This document shows, piece by piece, positions 7,416 to 17,517 of a stretch of 56,361 bases of DNA. The number at the start of each line of letters is the position of its first letter. Position 1 is the first letter of the stretch. The DNA lies in contig NZ_SMLC01000036.1 of assembly GCF_004349245.1 (NCBI RefSeq), positions 1-56,361 on the forward strand. Reading direction: 5' to 3'. This DNA is from Actinomadura sp. 6K520 (lineage in GTDB: Bacteria > Actinomycetota > Actinomycetes > Streptosporangiales > Streptosporangiaceae). The notes below the pieces were generated by a model. The model worked only from the letters and a program-made list of their open reading frames with translations. It was not told the DNA's origin and did not search any database. The position numbers were made by a program, and so were the translations under genes.

Positions 7416-8732
7416 ATGGGTAGTGTCCTCGCCATGAGCGGAGCTCCGTCACGGGTCTTCATCGCCCGGCTCGCGGGCGTCGCGGTGTTCGATCCGGCCG
7501 GTGACCAGGTCGGCAGGGTCCGCGACGTGGTGGTGTCGATGCGGCTCGCACCGCGCCCGCCGCGGGTGCTGGGCCTGGTGGTGGAGGTCACGTCGCGGCG
7601 GACCGTGTTCGTGCCGATCACGCGGGTGTCGGTCATCGAGGCGGACGCGATCGTCTTCGACGGGCGGCTGAACGTGCGGCGGTTCAGCAAGCGCGAGTCG
7701 GAGACGCTGGTCATCGCCGAGCTGCTGGACCGCACCGTCCGGTTCCGCGACGGCGGCGAACCCGTCTCGGTCGTCGACGTGTCGATGGAGCCGACCCGCA
7801 CCAGGGACTGGATCGTCAACAAGGTGGCGGTGCGCCGCAGGAGGGGCCGCGGGCTCCGCAAGCGCGGCGAGACCATCGTCGTGGACTGGGACACCGTGGA
7901 GGGCTTCTCCGCCGTCGAGCACGGGCAGGGCGCCGCCGCGCTGATCGCCGCGTTCGAGGGGATGAAGCCCGCCGACCTGGCGAACGTCGTGCACGAGCTG
8001 CCGGAGAAACGGCGTTCCGAGGTCGCCGTCGCGCTCGACGACGAGCGGCTCGCGGACGTCCTGGAGGAGCTGCCCGAGGACGACCAGATCGAGCTCCTCG
8101 GCAAGCTCGGCGTGAACCGGGCCGCCCGCGTGCTGGAGGCCATGGGCCCCGACGACGCCGCCGACCTGCTCGGCGACCTGCCGACCGAGCAGCGGGAGCG
8201 GCTGCTGACGCTGATGGAGCCGCAGGACGCGGCGCCCGTCCGGCGGCTGCTGACCTACGAGGATTACTCGGCCGGCGGCCTGATGACGACCGACCCGGTG
8301 ATCGTCCCTCCGGACGCGACGGTCGCCGAGGCGCTCGCGCTGATCAGGCGGCCCGACCTGAACCCGGCGCTGGCCGCGCAGGTGTACGTGTGCCGCCCGC
8401 CTACCGCGACGCCGACCGGGCAGTACCTGGGGACGGTCCACTTCCAGAAGCTCCTGCGGGAGCCGCCGCCGACGCTCGTCGCCGGGATCGTGGACACCGG
8501 GCTCGACCAGCTGCGGCCCACGATGTCGCTGGAGGCCGTCGCGATGTTCCTTGCCACCTACAACCTCGTCGCGGGCGCCGTCGTGGACGAGAACGGCCAC
8601 CTGCTCGGCGCGGTGACCATCGACGACGTCCTCGACCATCTGCTGCCGCCGGACTGGCGGGAGTCGCTGATGGACGCGAGCGCGGAGGAGTCGGCGGATC
8701 CCGAGGAAGAGGCTCTCCGGGGGAAGATGTGA
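7416..8732 (+). CDS. PRC-barrel, MgtE N-terminal and CBS-domain protein
   Basis: 438 residues, no membrane helices. The first ~90 residues are a PRC-barrel-like domain (ARLAGVAVFDPAGDQVGRVR). Residues about 165-280 repeat the MgtE intracellular N-domain pattern of helical repeats (AAFEGMKPADLANVVHELP, then DVLEELPEDDQIELLGKL). The C-terminal third is a CBS pair, starting SAGGLMTTDPVIVPPDATV. It looks like the cytosolic Mg2+-sensing part of MgtE without the channel. I chose ATG 7416 for the AAAGGAG directly before it; ATG 7434 is the alternative. Its stop overlaps the DUF1003 start (TGATG), so the two are translationally coupled and probably act together at the membrane. Confidence 0.88.
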   Translation: MGSVLAMSGAPSRVFIARLAGVAVFDPAGDQVGRVRDVVVSMRLAPRPPRVLGLVVEVTSRRTVFVPITRVSVIEADAIVFDGRLNVRRFSKRESETLVIAELLDRTVRFRDGGEPVSVVDVSMEPTRTRDWIVNKVAVRRRRGRGLRKRGETIVVDWDTVEGFSAVEHGQGAAALIAAFEGMKPADLANVVHELPEKRRSEVAVALDDERLADVLEELPEDDQIELLGKLGVNRAARVLEAMGPDDAADLLGDLPTEQRERLLTLMEPQDAAPVRRLLTYEDYSAGGLMTTDPVIVPPDATVAEALALIRRPDLNPALAAQVYVCRPPTATPTGQYLGTVHFQKLLREPPPTLVAGIVDTGLDQLRPTMSLEAVAMFLATYNLVAGAVVDENGHLLGAVTIDDVLDHLLPPDWRESLMDASAEESADPEEEALRGKM

Positions 8733-9220
8733 TGACGACACGCCAGATGACCGCCCGCCTGGACCAGCCGCGGGAGATCCGCCGGACCTTCGTGCCGCAC
8801 TACGACCCCGAGTCCTTCGGGCGGCTGTCCGAGCGGATCGCGCGGTTCCTCGGGACGGCCAGGTTCCTCGTCTACCTGACCGTGTTCATCACGGTGTGGA
8901 TGGCGTGGAACATCCTCGCGCCGCCGTTCCTGCGGTTCGACCCGTACCCGTTCATCTTCCTGACGCTGATCCTGTCGATCCAGGCGTCCTACGCGGCGCC
9001 GCTGATCCTGCTCGCGCAGAACCGGCAGGACGACCGGGACCGCGTCCAGTACGAGCAGGACCGGGCGCAGAGCGAGCGCACCATCGCCGACACCGAGTAC
9101 CTGACGCGGGAGATCGCCGGGCTGCGGGTGGCGCTGAGCGAGGTCGTCACGCGCGATTTCCTGCGCTCGGAACTCCAGCAGGTCATGAAGGAGCTGGACG
9201 CCAAGGACCCCGCCGCCTAG
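8732..9220 (+). CDS. DUF1003 membrane protein
   Basis: 162 residues. Two membrane helices (about residues 43-60 and 68-91) carry the DUF1003 pattern FLVYLTVFITVWMAWN ... DPYPFIFLTLILSIQASYAA, followed by ILLAQNRQDDRDR and a charged coiled-coil tail rich in RAQSERTIADTEY. The start overlaps the stop of the CBS protein by one base. In my recollection the MgtE-N/CBS and DUF1003 pair is also adjacent in mycobacteria near mrp. The stop codon shares the palindrome CTAG with the stop of the convergent MarR gene. Confidence 0.92.
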   Translation: MTTRQMTARLDQPREIRRTFVPHYDPESFGRLSERIARFLGTARFLVYLTVFITVWMAWNILAPPFLRFDPYPFIFLTLILSIQASYAAPLILLAQNRQDDRDRVQYEQDRAQSERTIADTEYLTREIAGLRVALSEVVTRDFLRSELQQVMKELDAKDPAA

Positions 9221-9651
9221 TCGGCGAGCTTGGCCAGGATCTCCTGCAGGCCGCGCAGATCGGGCTCGTCCAGGCGGCTCAGCAGGTAGTCGCGGACACC
9301 CTGCCGGTAGGTGGGGGTGGCCTCGTCGAGCCGGGCCCGCCCGGCGGCGGTCAGGGCCGCGTACAGGCCGCGCGCGTCGCTCGGGCACGTCTGCCGGGTG
9401 ACCAGCCCCTCGCGCTCCAGCCGGTCGACGAGCCGGGTCAGCCCGCTGCGGGACAGCAGGACGCGGTCGGCGAGGTCGTTCATGCGGAGCCGCCCGGCCT
9501 CGCCGAGGTGCATGAGCACCTCGTAGGAGCCGAGCGGCAGGTCGTGGCGGGCCAGCAGATCGGCTTGCACACGGCGGGAGATCCGCGCCTGGGCTCGGAG
9601 CATCGTGCGCCAGACGAGCAATTCGGCGGCCGAGACGGTGCTGGTGGTCAC
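9217..9651 (-). CDS. MarR-family transcriptional regulator
   Basis: 144 residues, normal length for the family. The winged helix is clear: LPLGSYEVLMHLGEAGRLRM, NDLADRVLLSRSGLTRLVDR (recognition helix) and the wing REGLVTRQTCPSDARGLYAALT. Helices on both ends would form the dimer interface. It is divergent from mrp with 85 bases between the starts, and its 3' end overlaps the DUF1003 gene by four bases. Ligand and targets cannot be inferred. Confidence 0.93.
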   Translation of the reverse strand: MTTSTVSAAELLVWRTMLRAQARISRRVQADLLARHDLPLGSYEVLMHLGEAGRLRMNDLADRVLLSRSGLTRLVDRLEREGLVTRQTCPSDARGLYAALTAAGRARLDEATPTYRQGVRDYLLSRLDEPDLRGLQEILAKLAD

Positions 9652-9736
9652 GCACCGATGTTACGGCGGCGCGCGGCGACTGTGAGGACGGCCACCCGGA
9701 TACCTGGGTTTTGCTTTGGGTTCGTACCATGGACCC

Positions 9737-10876
9737 ATGGCCTCCCAGTTGACGACCGAGCAGGTGACCGCGGCGCTCGCAACCGTGAACGATCCTGAGA
9801 TCCGCAAGCCCATCACCGAGCTCGACATGGTCAAGAGCGTCGACATCGACGCGGACGGCTCCGTCCGCGTCGGCGTCTACCTGACCGTCGCCGGATGTCC
9901 GATGAAGGACACCATCACCAAGAACGTCACGGAGGCCGTCTCCAAACTCGACGGCGTGGCCTCGGTGCACGTCGAACTCGACGTGATGAGCGAGGAGCAG
10001 CGCAAGGACCTGCAGACCAAGCTCCGCGGCGGCGAGCCCGCCAAGGAGATCCCGTTCGCCAAGCCCGGCTCGCTGACCAAGGTGTACGCGGTCGCGAGCG
10101 GCAAGGGCGGCGTCGGCAAGTCGTCGGTGACGGTCAACCTGGCCGCCGCGCTCGCCGCGCAGGGCCGCAAGGTCGGCGTCGTGGACGCCGACATCTACGG
10201 CCACTCCGTCCCGCGCATGCTCGGCGTCGAGAACTCGCCCACCAAGGTCCAGGACATGATCATGCCGCCGTCGGCGCACGGCGTGAAGGTCATCTCGGTG
10301 GGCATGTTCACCGCCGGGAACCAGCCGGTCGTGTGGCGCGGCCCGATGCTGCACCGCGCGCTCCAGCAGTTCCTCGCGGACGTCTACTGGGGCGACCTCG
10401 ACATCCTCCTGATGGACCTCCCGCCCGGCACCGGCGACATCGCGATCTCCGTCGCGCAGCTGCTGCCGGCCGCGGAGATCCTCGTCGTCACCACCCCGCA
10501 GCAGGCGGCGGCGGAGGTCGCCGAGCGCGCCGGCGCGATCGCCGCGCAGACCCACCAGCAGGTCGTCGGCGTCATCGAGAACATGTCGTACCTGTCCTGC
10601 CCGCACTGCGGCGAGCGGCAGTTCATCTTCGGCGAGGGCGGCGGCCAGACGGTGGCGGACGCCCTGACGAAGACCCTCGGCACCCGCGTCCCCCTCCTGG
10701 GCCAGGTCCAGATCGACCCGCGCCTCCGCGAGGGCGGCGACGAGGGAGACCCCCTGGTCCTCTCCGACCCGGACGCCGGCGCCGCCAAGGAGCTCCGCAC
10801 GATCGCCGACACCCTGGCCGGCCGAAGCCGCGGCCTGGCCGGCATGTCCCTGGGCATCTCCCCCAAGAGGACCTGA
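9737..10876 (+). CDS. mrp: Mrp/NBP35-family iron-sulfur cluster carrier ATPase
   Basis: 379 residues. An N-terminal MIP18/DUF59 domain (about 5-85) is followed by the deviant Walker A GKGGVGKSSVTVNLAAALAA near residue 121 and by LLMDLPPGTGD. The C-terminal CPHCGE gives the CxxC that holds a bridging [4Fe-4S] cluster in a homodimer. The protein loads Fe-S clusters onto apo-proteins in the cytoplasm. ATG 9737 is the family start; an in-frame TTG upstream is less likely. It ends convergently with tatB, with two strong hairpins between them; the same arrangement of sigE, htrA, tatB and mrp is known from mycobacteria. Confidence 0.95.
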   Translation: MASQLTTEQVTAALATVNDPEIRKPITELDMVKSVDIDADGSVRVGVYLTVAGCPMKDTITKNVTEAVSKLDGVASVHVELDVMSEEQRKDLQTKLRGGEPAKEIPFAKPGSLTKVYAVASGKGGVGKSSVTVNLAAALAAQGRKVGVVDADIYGHSVPRMLGVENSPTKVQDMIMPPSAHGVKVISVGMFTAGNQPVVWRGPMLHRALQQFLADVYWGDLDILLMDLPPGTGDIAISVAQLLPAAEILVVTTPQQAAAEVAERAGAIAAQTHQQVVGVIENMSYLSCPHCGERQFIFGEGGGQTVADALTKTLGTRVPLLGQVQIDPRLREGGDEGDPLVLSDPDAGAAKELRTIADTLAGRSRGLAGMSLGISPKRT

Positions 10877-11030
10877 CAGCCCACCGCGACCGTACGGCCC
10901 GGCTCGTCACCATTGCGATACGTGGCTGCCTGCACATCGAGGGACTTGGAGTGGGCCCGCAGGCACGCGCCTACGTGCATGATCACCCACGGGTCGTGCG
11001 GCCGGAGGTCGTGCTGCGACCGGAGGCCGC

Positions 11031-11054
11031 ACGGCCCGCCGCGCGGCGGGCCGT
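11031..11054. terminator. 24-bp perfect palindrome downstream of mrp
   Basis: ACGGCCCGCCGC is followed directly by its reverse complement. It can form a very stable hairpin in RNA from either strand, 155 bases after the mrp stop. No U-tract follows, which is usual for actinomycete terminators. Confidence 0.6.
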
Positions 11055-11105
11055 TTCACGAGACGCGGAGCGGATCGGGAAACGGTCCGCCGCGCGCAAC
11101 GGGGG

Positions 11106-11129
11106 GTTTGGGGGGTCGCCCCCCCAAAC
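11106..11129. terminator. Bidirectional hairpin between mrp and tatB
   Basis: GTTTGGGGGG pairs with CCCCCCAAAC around a four-base loop. It touches the first base of the tatB stop codon, so it would end tatB messages, and it could also stop transcripts arriving from mrp (A and T tracts at the stem base serve both directions). Confidence 0.7.
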
Positions 11130-11494
11130 TAAGTAGCCTCGTTGTCGAACGGGGGGCGTTCGCCGTGGTCCAGGCGGTCGTCGGCGGCGGTGGCGTAGGA
11201 GAGTTCGTCGTCGAAGACTCCGCCCTTGTTGTTCAGGGGGGTGTCGTCGTCCTCCAGGAGGTGTTTGCGGACGAACGTCTTCGGGTTGAGGTCGTTGATG
11301 TCGAAGTCTTTGAATTCGGGGCCGAGGCCCTCCTGCAGATCCGCCTTGGCGTTGTTGGCCATCTGGCGGAACTGGCGCAGCATGCGGCCGGCCTGGCCGG
11401 CGACCTGAGGCAGTTTGTCCCCGAAGATGACCAGGGCGAGCACGGCGAGCATCGCCATCTCACCGACTCCGACGTCGAACAACCCGTCCTCCAT
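11129..11494 (-). CDS. tatB: Sec-independent protein translocase TatB
   Basis: 121 residues. One N-terminal membrane helix (GEMAMLAVLALVIFGDKLP) with the TatA/B-type hinge FGxxKLP is followed by an amphipathic helix (RMLRQFRQMANNAKADLQ) and a polar acidic tail; the FKDFDIND segment is typical of actinobacterial TatB. TatB binds twin-arginine signal peptides with TatC. Substrates with RR signals are in this window (PhoX 22248-23606, cholesterol oxidase 48295-49926). Gene order htrA-tatB supports TatB rather than TatA. Confidence 0.92.
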   Translation of the reverse strand: MEDGLFDVGVGEMAMLAVLALVIFGDKLPQVAGQAGRMLRQFRQMANNAKADLQEGLGPEFKDFDINDLNPKTFVRKHLLEDDDTPLNNKGGVFDDELSYATAADDRLDHGERPPFDNEAT

Positions 11495-11613
11495 GCAGCG
11501 AAGGGGACCGGTCCTGCGGCGGACCGGCTCCCCAAGCGTATCCCGAGCCCGGACGAACCGGACCCCCGGTATTTGCCCGGTACATGTTCGCCCGGGACCG
11601 CGTTCACGCTTTC

Positions 11614-13383
<1,770 letters not shown>

Positions 13384-13492
13384 CTCTCCTACCGAGCATG
13401 GTCCTGGTCATCCGTGCTCATCGTGCCCGCAAAGGCATGTGAGGAGCATAAGACCTTCTGTCGATACGCTCGCCCATAAGTGATCATCTTGT

Positions 13493-14599
13493 TCAGTCGA
13501 ACGGGTTGGCCGCGGCGGTGAGCCGGCGGGCGCCGCGGGACAGCCGCGACCAGAAGGGGTCGGCCTCCCAGGGCAGGTGCGCCGCGACCGCCTCGGCGGT
13601 GCTCTGCGGGGCGTCGGTCAGCACCGTGACCACGTAGCCGTCGTCCGCGGAGACGGCCCAGTGCCGCAGCGAGCCGGCGCCGTACACCGTCCGGCCGCGC
13701 TTGACGGTCTTCTGCCAGCCGTCCATGGCCCGTTCGTCCAGCCTGCCGGGCTGGACGAACACCGAGACGGCGGCGAGGCCGTCGGAGTAGCTGAGGTGGA
13801 CGGTGCCGCCGTCCGGCTCGCGGCGGGCGTCGTGGAGGGTGAGCCGCCCCGGCAGGTCGTCGGGGACGGGCCAGCCGAGGTCGCGCAGCCCGTCGAGGTC
13901 GGCACGGTCCAGTTCGTCGCCCCACAGGACTATGTCGCCTTCGCCTCCGGAACGGTTCCCGGCGGGCCCGGGAAACCGTGCGAGCCCGTTGCGGGGGCCG
14001 TCGAGCACCGCGGGTTCCGAGGGCGGCTCGGTGAAGCTGATCTCGCTGAAGCCGCTGATCACCACGGCGCGTCCGGTGGCGTCGATCAGCTCGCGGTGCA
14101 GCATCAGCCCGGTCTCGGCGTCGATCCAGAAGCGCCCGGCGGGGCTGCCGTCCGCGCGGCGGGCCTCGACGACGCGGGCGCGCCTGCCGCAGACCGCGGA
14201 GTCCTCGACACGGACCACCGAGTAGTTCCGGGTCAGCAGGGCGAGCGTCTCCGGGGTGAAGCCGGTCGTGTCATCGGCGGCGGACTCGGTCCGGTAGCCC
14301 CGCCGGGCGGTTCCCGGCCGGTAGCGGACGCCGTCGCCGGGGGTGTGGGCCACCGACACCCGGGACGTCATGGACCGGCTGCGGCTCGCCGTCGTGAGGA
14401 ACCGCCGGCCGTGGTACGGGACGCGGCTCGCGGCGTCGGCGGCGGAGCGCAGCAGCGCCACGGCGCGGGGGTCGCTGCGGACGTCCCGGGCGGCGGCCGG
14501 TTCGCCCGCGAGCGCCGCGACCAGCGCGAGGGCACCCGCCAGCCCGCAGGCCAGGGCGGTGCGGCGCCGTCCCCGGCCGAGCACGGCCCTCGCGCTCAC
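13493..14599 (-). CDS. MucB/RseB-like sigma-E regulatory protein
   Basis: 368 residues, secreted. An N-terminal hydrophobic stretch (TALACGLAGALALVAALAGE) with AxA-like cleavage sites is followed by VALLRSAADAASRVPYHGRR, the opening of the RseB lipoprotein-like domain, and a later block GRFWIDAETGLMLHRELID typical of MucB/RseB. RseB shields the anti-sigma factor from proteolysis until envelope stress. GTG 14599 overlaps the anti-sigma stop as GTGA. Because of an apparent frameshift in the upstream gene, a single 538-codon frame (13493-15109) joins both; I regard that fusion as artefactual because the joining stretch is Arg/Pro-rich. Confidence 0.82.
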   Translation of the reverse strand: MSARAVLGRGRRRTALACGLAGALALVAALAGEPAAARDVRSDPRAVALLRSAADAASRVPYHGRRFLTTASRSRSMTSRVSVAHTPGDGVRYRPGTARRGYRTESAADDTTGFTPETLALLTRNYSVVRVEDSAVCGRRARVVEARRADGSPAGRFWIDAETGLMLHRELIDATGRAVVISGFSEISFTEPPSEPAVLDGPRNGLARFPGPAGNRSGGEGDIVLWGDELDRADLDGLRDLGWPVPDDLPGRLTLHDARREPDGGTVHLSYSDGLAAVSVFVQPGRLDERAMDGWQKTVKRGRTVYGAGSLRHWAVSADDGYVVTVLTDAPQSTAEAVAAHLPWEADPFWSRLSRGARRLTAAANPFD

Positions 14600-15109
14600 G
14601 GCCCCGGAGCGACCGGGACCCGCGAGGACGGGTCGGTGAGCGGGTCGGTCAGCGGCGCGTCGCCGGCGGTCAGCGCGTGCTCGACGGCGAAGCGGTCGAA
14701 GGCGGGCGTGACGCTCGGCGCCTCCTGCCGCCCGCCGGCGGCGTAGGACGCGGTGCCGAGGCCGATGAACAGGGTGGCGGCGCCCATGACGAGGTAGCGG
14801 CGCCGCTGCTGAGCGGGCAGGACGGCCGCGTGCCCGGGGCGGCCGCCGTGCGGACGCGCCGAGGGAGCGCAGGCGGGTCAGGAAGTCGTCGGACGGGAGG
14901 CCGCCGGCCGCGTCGGCGAGCGGGGCGTCCGACAGGCCGCGCAGCCGCCCCTTGAGCAGGCGCAGCGCGGTGACCTCGTCCCTGCACTGGGCGCAGCCCG
15001 CGAGGTGGGCGAGGGCGCGGTCGCGCTCCTCGTGCCCCAGCTCACCGTCGACCAGAGCGGTCAGACGCTCCCCCAGACAACTCACGCCGCCTCCGTCGTT
15101 CCGTTCCAT
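14596..15109 (-). CDS. zf-HC2 anti-sigma factor, apparently frameshifted
   Basis: The first ~85 residues hold a ZAS-type zinc finger: LVDGELGHEERDRALAHL followed by AGCAQC (HxxxCxxC). The frame then turns into Arg/Pro-rich nonsense after SLGASA (about 14850). One base later, the other frame reads HGGRPGHAAVLPAQQRRRY, then a membrane helix (MGAATLFIGLGTASYAAGG) and ends at 14596 with a stop that overlaps the next start as GTGA. So the intact gene would be soluble zinc finger, helix and short outside tail, as for RseA. A one-base insertion (or two-base loss) between about 14840 and 14875 explains the data, either real or a sequencing error. Confidence 0.75.
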
Positions 15110-15163
15110 CGGGCGCGCGGACCCGCCCCGCGCGCGGTGGGCAAACCAGATTCGGACCTACAC

Positions 15164-15898
15164 TTACACGCCCTCCGGCTGCGGCCGGAGGCCGCCCGCC
15201 ACGTGCACGCCCCCCGTCGTCTCGTCGTCCTCCGCGGCTTCCACCGCCCGCAGCGCCTGGTACTCGTTCCTGGTGCCGGGCCTGCGGCGGGTCGGCGCGC
15301 GGTGCTCCAGCGCCCCGCGCAGCTGCGCCCGCCCCCGGTGGATGCGGCTGCGCACGGTTCCGAGCTTGACGCCGAGCGTCGCGGAGATCTCCTCGTAGGA
15401 CAGTCCCTCGATGTCGCACAGCACGACGGCGGCCCGGTACTCGGGCGCCAGCGCGTCGAGCGCCTCCTGCACGTCGGCGTCGAAGTTGGTGTCGTCGAAC
15501 ACCTGCGCCGGGGTCGGCTCGCGGCCCTGGAGGCGTTCGGCGGCGTCGTCGGCGAGGCCCTCGAAGCGGATGCGCTGGCGGCGCCGCGCCATGTCGAGGA
15601 ACAGGTTCGTGGTGATCCGGTGCAGCCAGCCTTCGAACGTGCCCGGCGTGTAGTTCGACAGGGAACGGAACACGCGGACGAAGACCTCCTGCGTGAGGTC
15701 TTCCGCGTCGTGCTGGTTACCGGTCAGCCGGTAGGCGAGCCGGTAGACGCGGGCGGAATGCTCGCGGACGACCTCGTCCCAGGACGGCGGTGCCCATTCT
15801 GCCTCGGGGGCGTTCTCGCGGGCGCTCGTGCCACTGCCCACCCCTTGCCTGGGGCCGACCCCCACAGCGCTTCTGAAACTGAGTGCTGCGACTCCCAT
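15164..15898 (-). CDS. sigE: ECF sigma factor SigE
   Basis: 244 residues. Region 2: [20 protein letters not shown] followed by VFVRVFRSL; region 4: [20 protein letters not shown] followed by [10 protein letters not shown] ~38-residue N-terminal extension precedes the core, as in mycobacterial SigE. It directs RNA polymerase to envelope-stress promoters and is held by the zinc-finger protein encoded 54 bases downstream. The order O-methyltransferase (divergent), sigE, anti-sigma, htrA, tatB matches Rv1220c-Rv1224. A 10-bp direct repeat and an inverted repeat lie just upstream. The C-terminal ~25 residues ([15 protein letters not shown]) are not conserved. Confidence 0.95.
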   Translation of the reverse strand: MGVAALSFRSAVGVGPRQGVGSGTSARENAPEAEWAPPSWDEVVREHSARVYRLAYRLTGNQHDAEDLTQEVFVRVFRSLSNYTPGTFEGWLHRITTNLFLDMARRRQRIRFEGLADDAAERLQGREPTPAQVFDDTNFDADVQEALDALAPEYRAAVVLCDIEGLSYEEISATLGVKLGTVRSRIHRGRAQLRGALEHRAPTRRRPGTRNEYQALRAVEAAEDDETTGGVHVAGGLRPQPEGV

Positions 15899-15925
15899 GG
15901 TGCCGGGCTGTTCCTCTCTCGTGAG

Positions 15926-15960
15926 CCAAGGTCTCGCCTTGGAACGGCACGGTCTCGCCT
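15926..15960 (-). promoter_or_regulatory. Direct and inverted repeat upstream of sigE
   Basis: GGTCTCGCCT occurs at 15930-15939 and 15951-15960, 21 bp apart (two helical turns). The first copy lies inside a perfect inverted repeat CCAAGG-TCTCG-CCTTGG at 15926-15942. It sits 28-62 bases upstream of the sigE start, where an operator or leader hairpin could act. No regulator can be named. Confidence 0.45.
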
Positions 15961-16149
15961 GGGCTGGGGCGGTCTATACCGACTCGGTTCTCGCAGAAGG
16001 AACCCGCTCGTGAGCGAATTCCTTCCGTCGTTACAACGCGCTGAAACTCCAGTTGGTTCCCTGTCAGCGATATGGTCTTTCCAGCATGACCCAGGCGGGG
16101 GTCCCGCGAGGAGGCAGCCATCGACGCCGTTCAGGCCACCCGGGCCTAT

Positions 16150-16752
16150 GTGGAGGATTACCTCCCCGAAGACGAGTCGCTCCTGGACGCCAGGCGCCGA
16201 GGCGAGGAGATCGGCGCCGTGCCGATCGGCGCGGCCGCCGGGGCGGCGCTGCGCTTTCTCGCCACGCTGCTCGGCGCGCGGACGGTGGTGGAGGTCGGCT
16301 CCGGCTGCGGCGTGTCCGGCATCTGGCTGATGCGGGGAATGCCGAAGGACGCGGTGCTGACGAGCGTCGACATCGACCCCGAGCACCAGCGGATGGCGAA
16401 GCAGGCGTACGTGGCGGCGGGCCTCGGCTCCTTCCGCACCCGGATGATCACCGGGCCGGCGCTGGAGGTGCTGCCGCGGCTCACCGACGGCGCCTACGAC
16501 CTGGTGTTCTGCGACGCGCAGAAGCGCGAGTACCCCGAGTACCTGACGGACGCGCTGCGGCTGCTGCGGCCGGGCGGCGTGGTCGCGTTCGACAACGCGC
16601 TGTGGCACGACCGGGTCGCCGACCCGAACCGGCGCGACCCCGACACCGAGGCGATCCGCGAGGTGCACCGGATGATCCGCGACGACGAGCGGCTCGTCCC
16701 GATGCTGCTCCCGGTGGGCGACGGCCTGCTGTGCGCGGTGAAGAGCGGCTGA
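16150..16752 (+). CDS. SAM-dependent O-methyltransferase (class I), start uncertain
   Basis: About 200 residues. The cofactor motif TVVEVGSGCGVSGIWLMRG, the acidic VLTSVDIDPEHQRMA, and YDLVFCDAQKREYPEYL with FDNALWHDRV identify the catechol/caffeoyl-CoA O-methyltransferase-like family. The orthologue sits divergently to sigE in mycobacteria (Rv1220c). GTG 16150 is the first start in frame, but in-frame codons before it (EEAAIDAVQATRAY) look like real N-terminal protein, and an ATG at 16086 joins that frame only if one G of the five-G tract at 16097-16101 is removed. The likely intact gene is 16086-16752 with a one-base indel. Substrate unknown. Confidence 0.8.
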   Translation: MEDYLPEDESLLDARRRGEEIGAVPIGAAAGAALRFLATLLGARTVVEVGSGCGVSGIWLMRGMPKDAVLTSVDIDPEHQRMAKQAYVAAGLGSFRTRMITGPALEVLPRLTDGAYDLVFCDAQKREYPEYLTDALRLLRPGGVVAFDNALWHDRVADPNRRDPDTEAIREVHRMIRDDERLVPMLLPVGDGLLCAVKSG

Positions 16753-16756
16753 CCCG

Positions 16757-17476
16757 ATGGAAGCCGCCCCCGACGAAGCCGCCCCCGCCAAAGCCGCCGC
16801 CAAGGCCGCACCTGACGAAGCCGCACCTGACCAAGCCGTGCCCGCGGAGGGCCTCTCCGACGAAGGCGGGGAGGCCCGGGCCGGGGCGGGCGAGCCGTTC
16901 GCCGTCCGGGTCCGGGTGACGTGGCGGGACGCCTGGCTGCTCGTCGCGTCCCTGATCCTGCTCGCGGCGTCGGCGGCGTTCGTCGCCGGCGGCGTGACGG
17001 GCGGCGCCACCCTCGGCGGCGTCATGTTCTCGGTCTTCGGCTTCGCCGGGCTCGCGCTGTTCGGCACGGGGCTGTTCCTGTCGGCCGGGCAGATGGTCGC
17101 GCGCCGTCCCGTCCTGGAACTGGACGCGGACGGCGTCCGCCGCACCGCGCGCTGGCCGCTGCCCCGCCGGGCCGGGAAGACGCTGCCCTGGGACGACGTG
17201 CGGGCGATCGCGGCCCTGCGGCGCGGCGTCGACGGCACCCGCAGGGGCGAACTGGACTACGTCGTGTTCCTGCGCACCCCGGAACTCGTCGAGATGGCCC
17301 GGACGTCCGAACGGCCGCGGCTGGTGGCGATGACCATGCGGGACGTGCCGGCCACCGCCGAGGCCGTCCCGTGGTGCTTCGCGGTCGAGCGGAACTGGGA
17401 CGCGAAGCTCCCGCGGATCGTCAAGGAGGCCAGGGCGCGCCGCCGCGTCCCGGTGATCGACCGCCGCACGAAGTGA
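16757..17476 (+). CDS. Two-helix membrane protein with PH-like C-terminal domain
   Basis: 239 residues. The first ~40 residues are a low-complexity Ala/Pro/Glu/Lys stretch made of degenerate units like DEAAP and KAAA. Two membrane helices follow (AWLLVASLILLAASAAFVAG and FSVFGFAGLALFGTGLFLSA). The soluble part (PVLELDADGVRRTARWPLP ... TLPWDDVRAIAALRR ... VVFLRTPEL) has the strand order of small bacterial PH-like membrane proteins. No function known. It starts four bases after the methyltransferase stop and is probably cotranscribed. Confidence 0.7.
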   Translation: MEAAPDEAAPAKAAAKAAPDEAAPDQAVPAEGLSDEGGEARAGAGEPFAVRVRVTWRDAWLLVASLILLAASAAFVAGGVTGGATLGGVMFSVFGFAGLALFGTGLFLSAGQMVARRPVLELDADGVRRTARWPLPRRAGKTLPWDDVRAIAALRRGVDGTRRGELDYVVFLRTPELVEMARTSERPRLVAMTMRDVPATAEAVPWCFAVERNWDAKLPRIVKEARARRRVPVIDRRTK

Positions 17477-17514
17477 CCCCCGCGCGGTGACCCGCGCGGT
17501 GACCCGCGCGGGGG
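17477..17514. terminator. Bidirectional GC-rich hairpin
   Basis: CCCCCGCGCGG pairs with CCGCGCGGGGG, an 11-bp perfect stem that begins right after the stop codon at 17476 and ends three bases before the aminopeptidase stop. The loop contains another copy of the CCCGCGCGGTGA unit, so alternative foldings exist. Confidence 0.75.
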
Positions 17515-17517
17515 CCG

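Noticed and set aside
13493..15109. A natural anti-sigma/RseB fusion protein
   Set aside because: The joining stretch is Arg/Pro-rich without a membrane helix, while the other frame encodes the helix and a GTGA-overlapping stop.
15999..16032. GGAAC...CGTT as a SigE-type promoter for the O-methyltransferase
   Set aside because: The spacing between the two elements is about 24-25 bases, too long for the ECF consensus.
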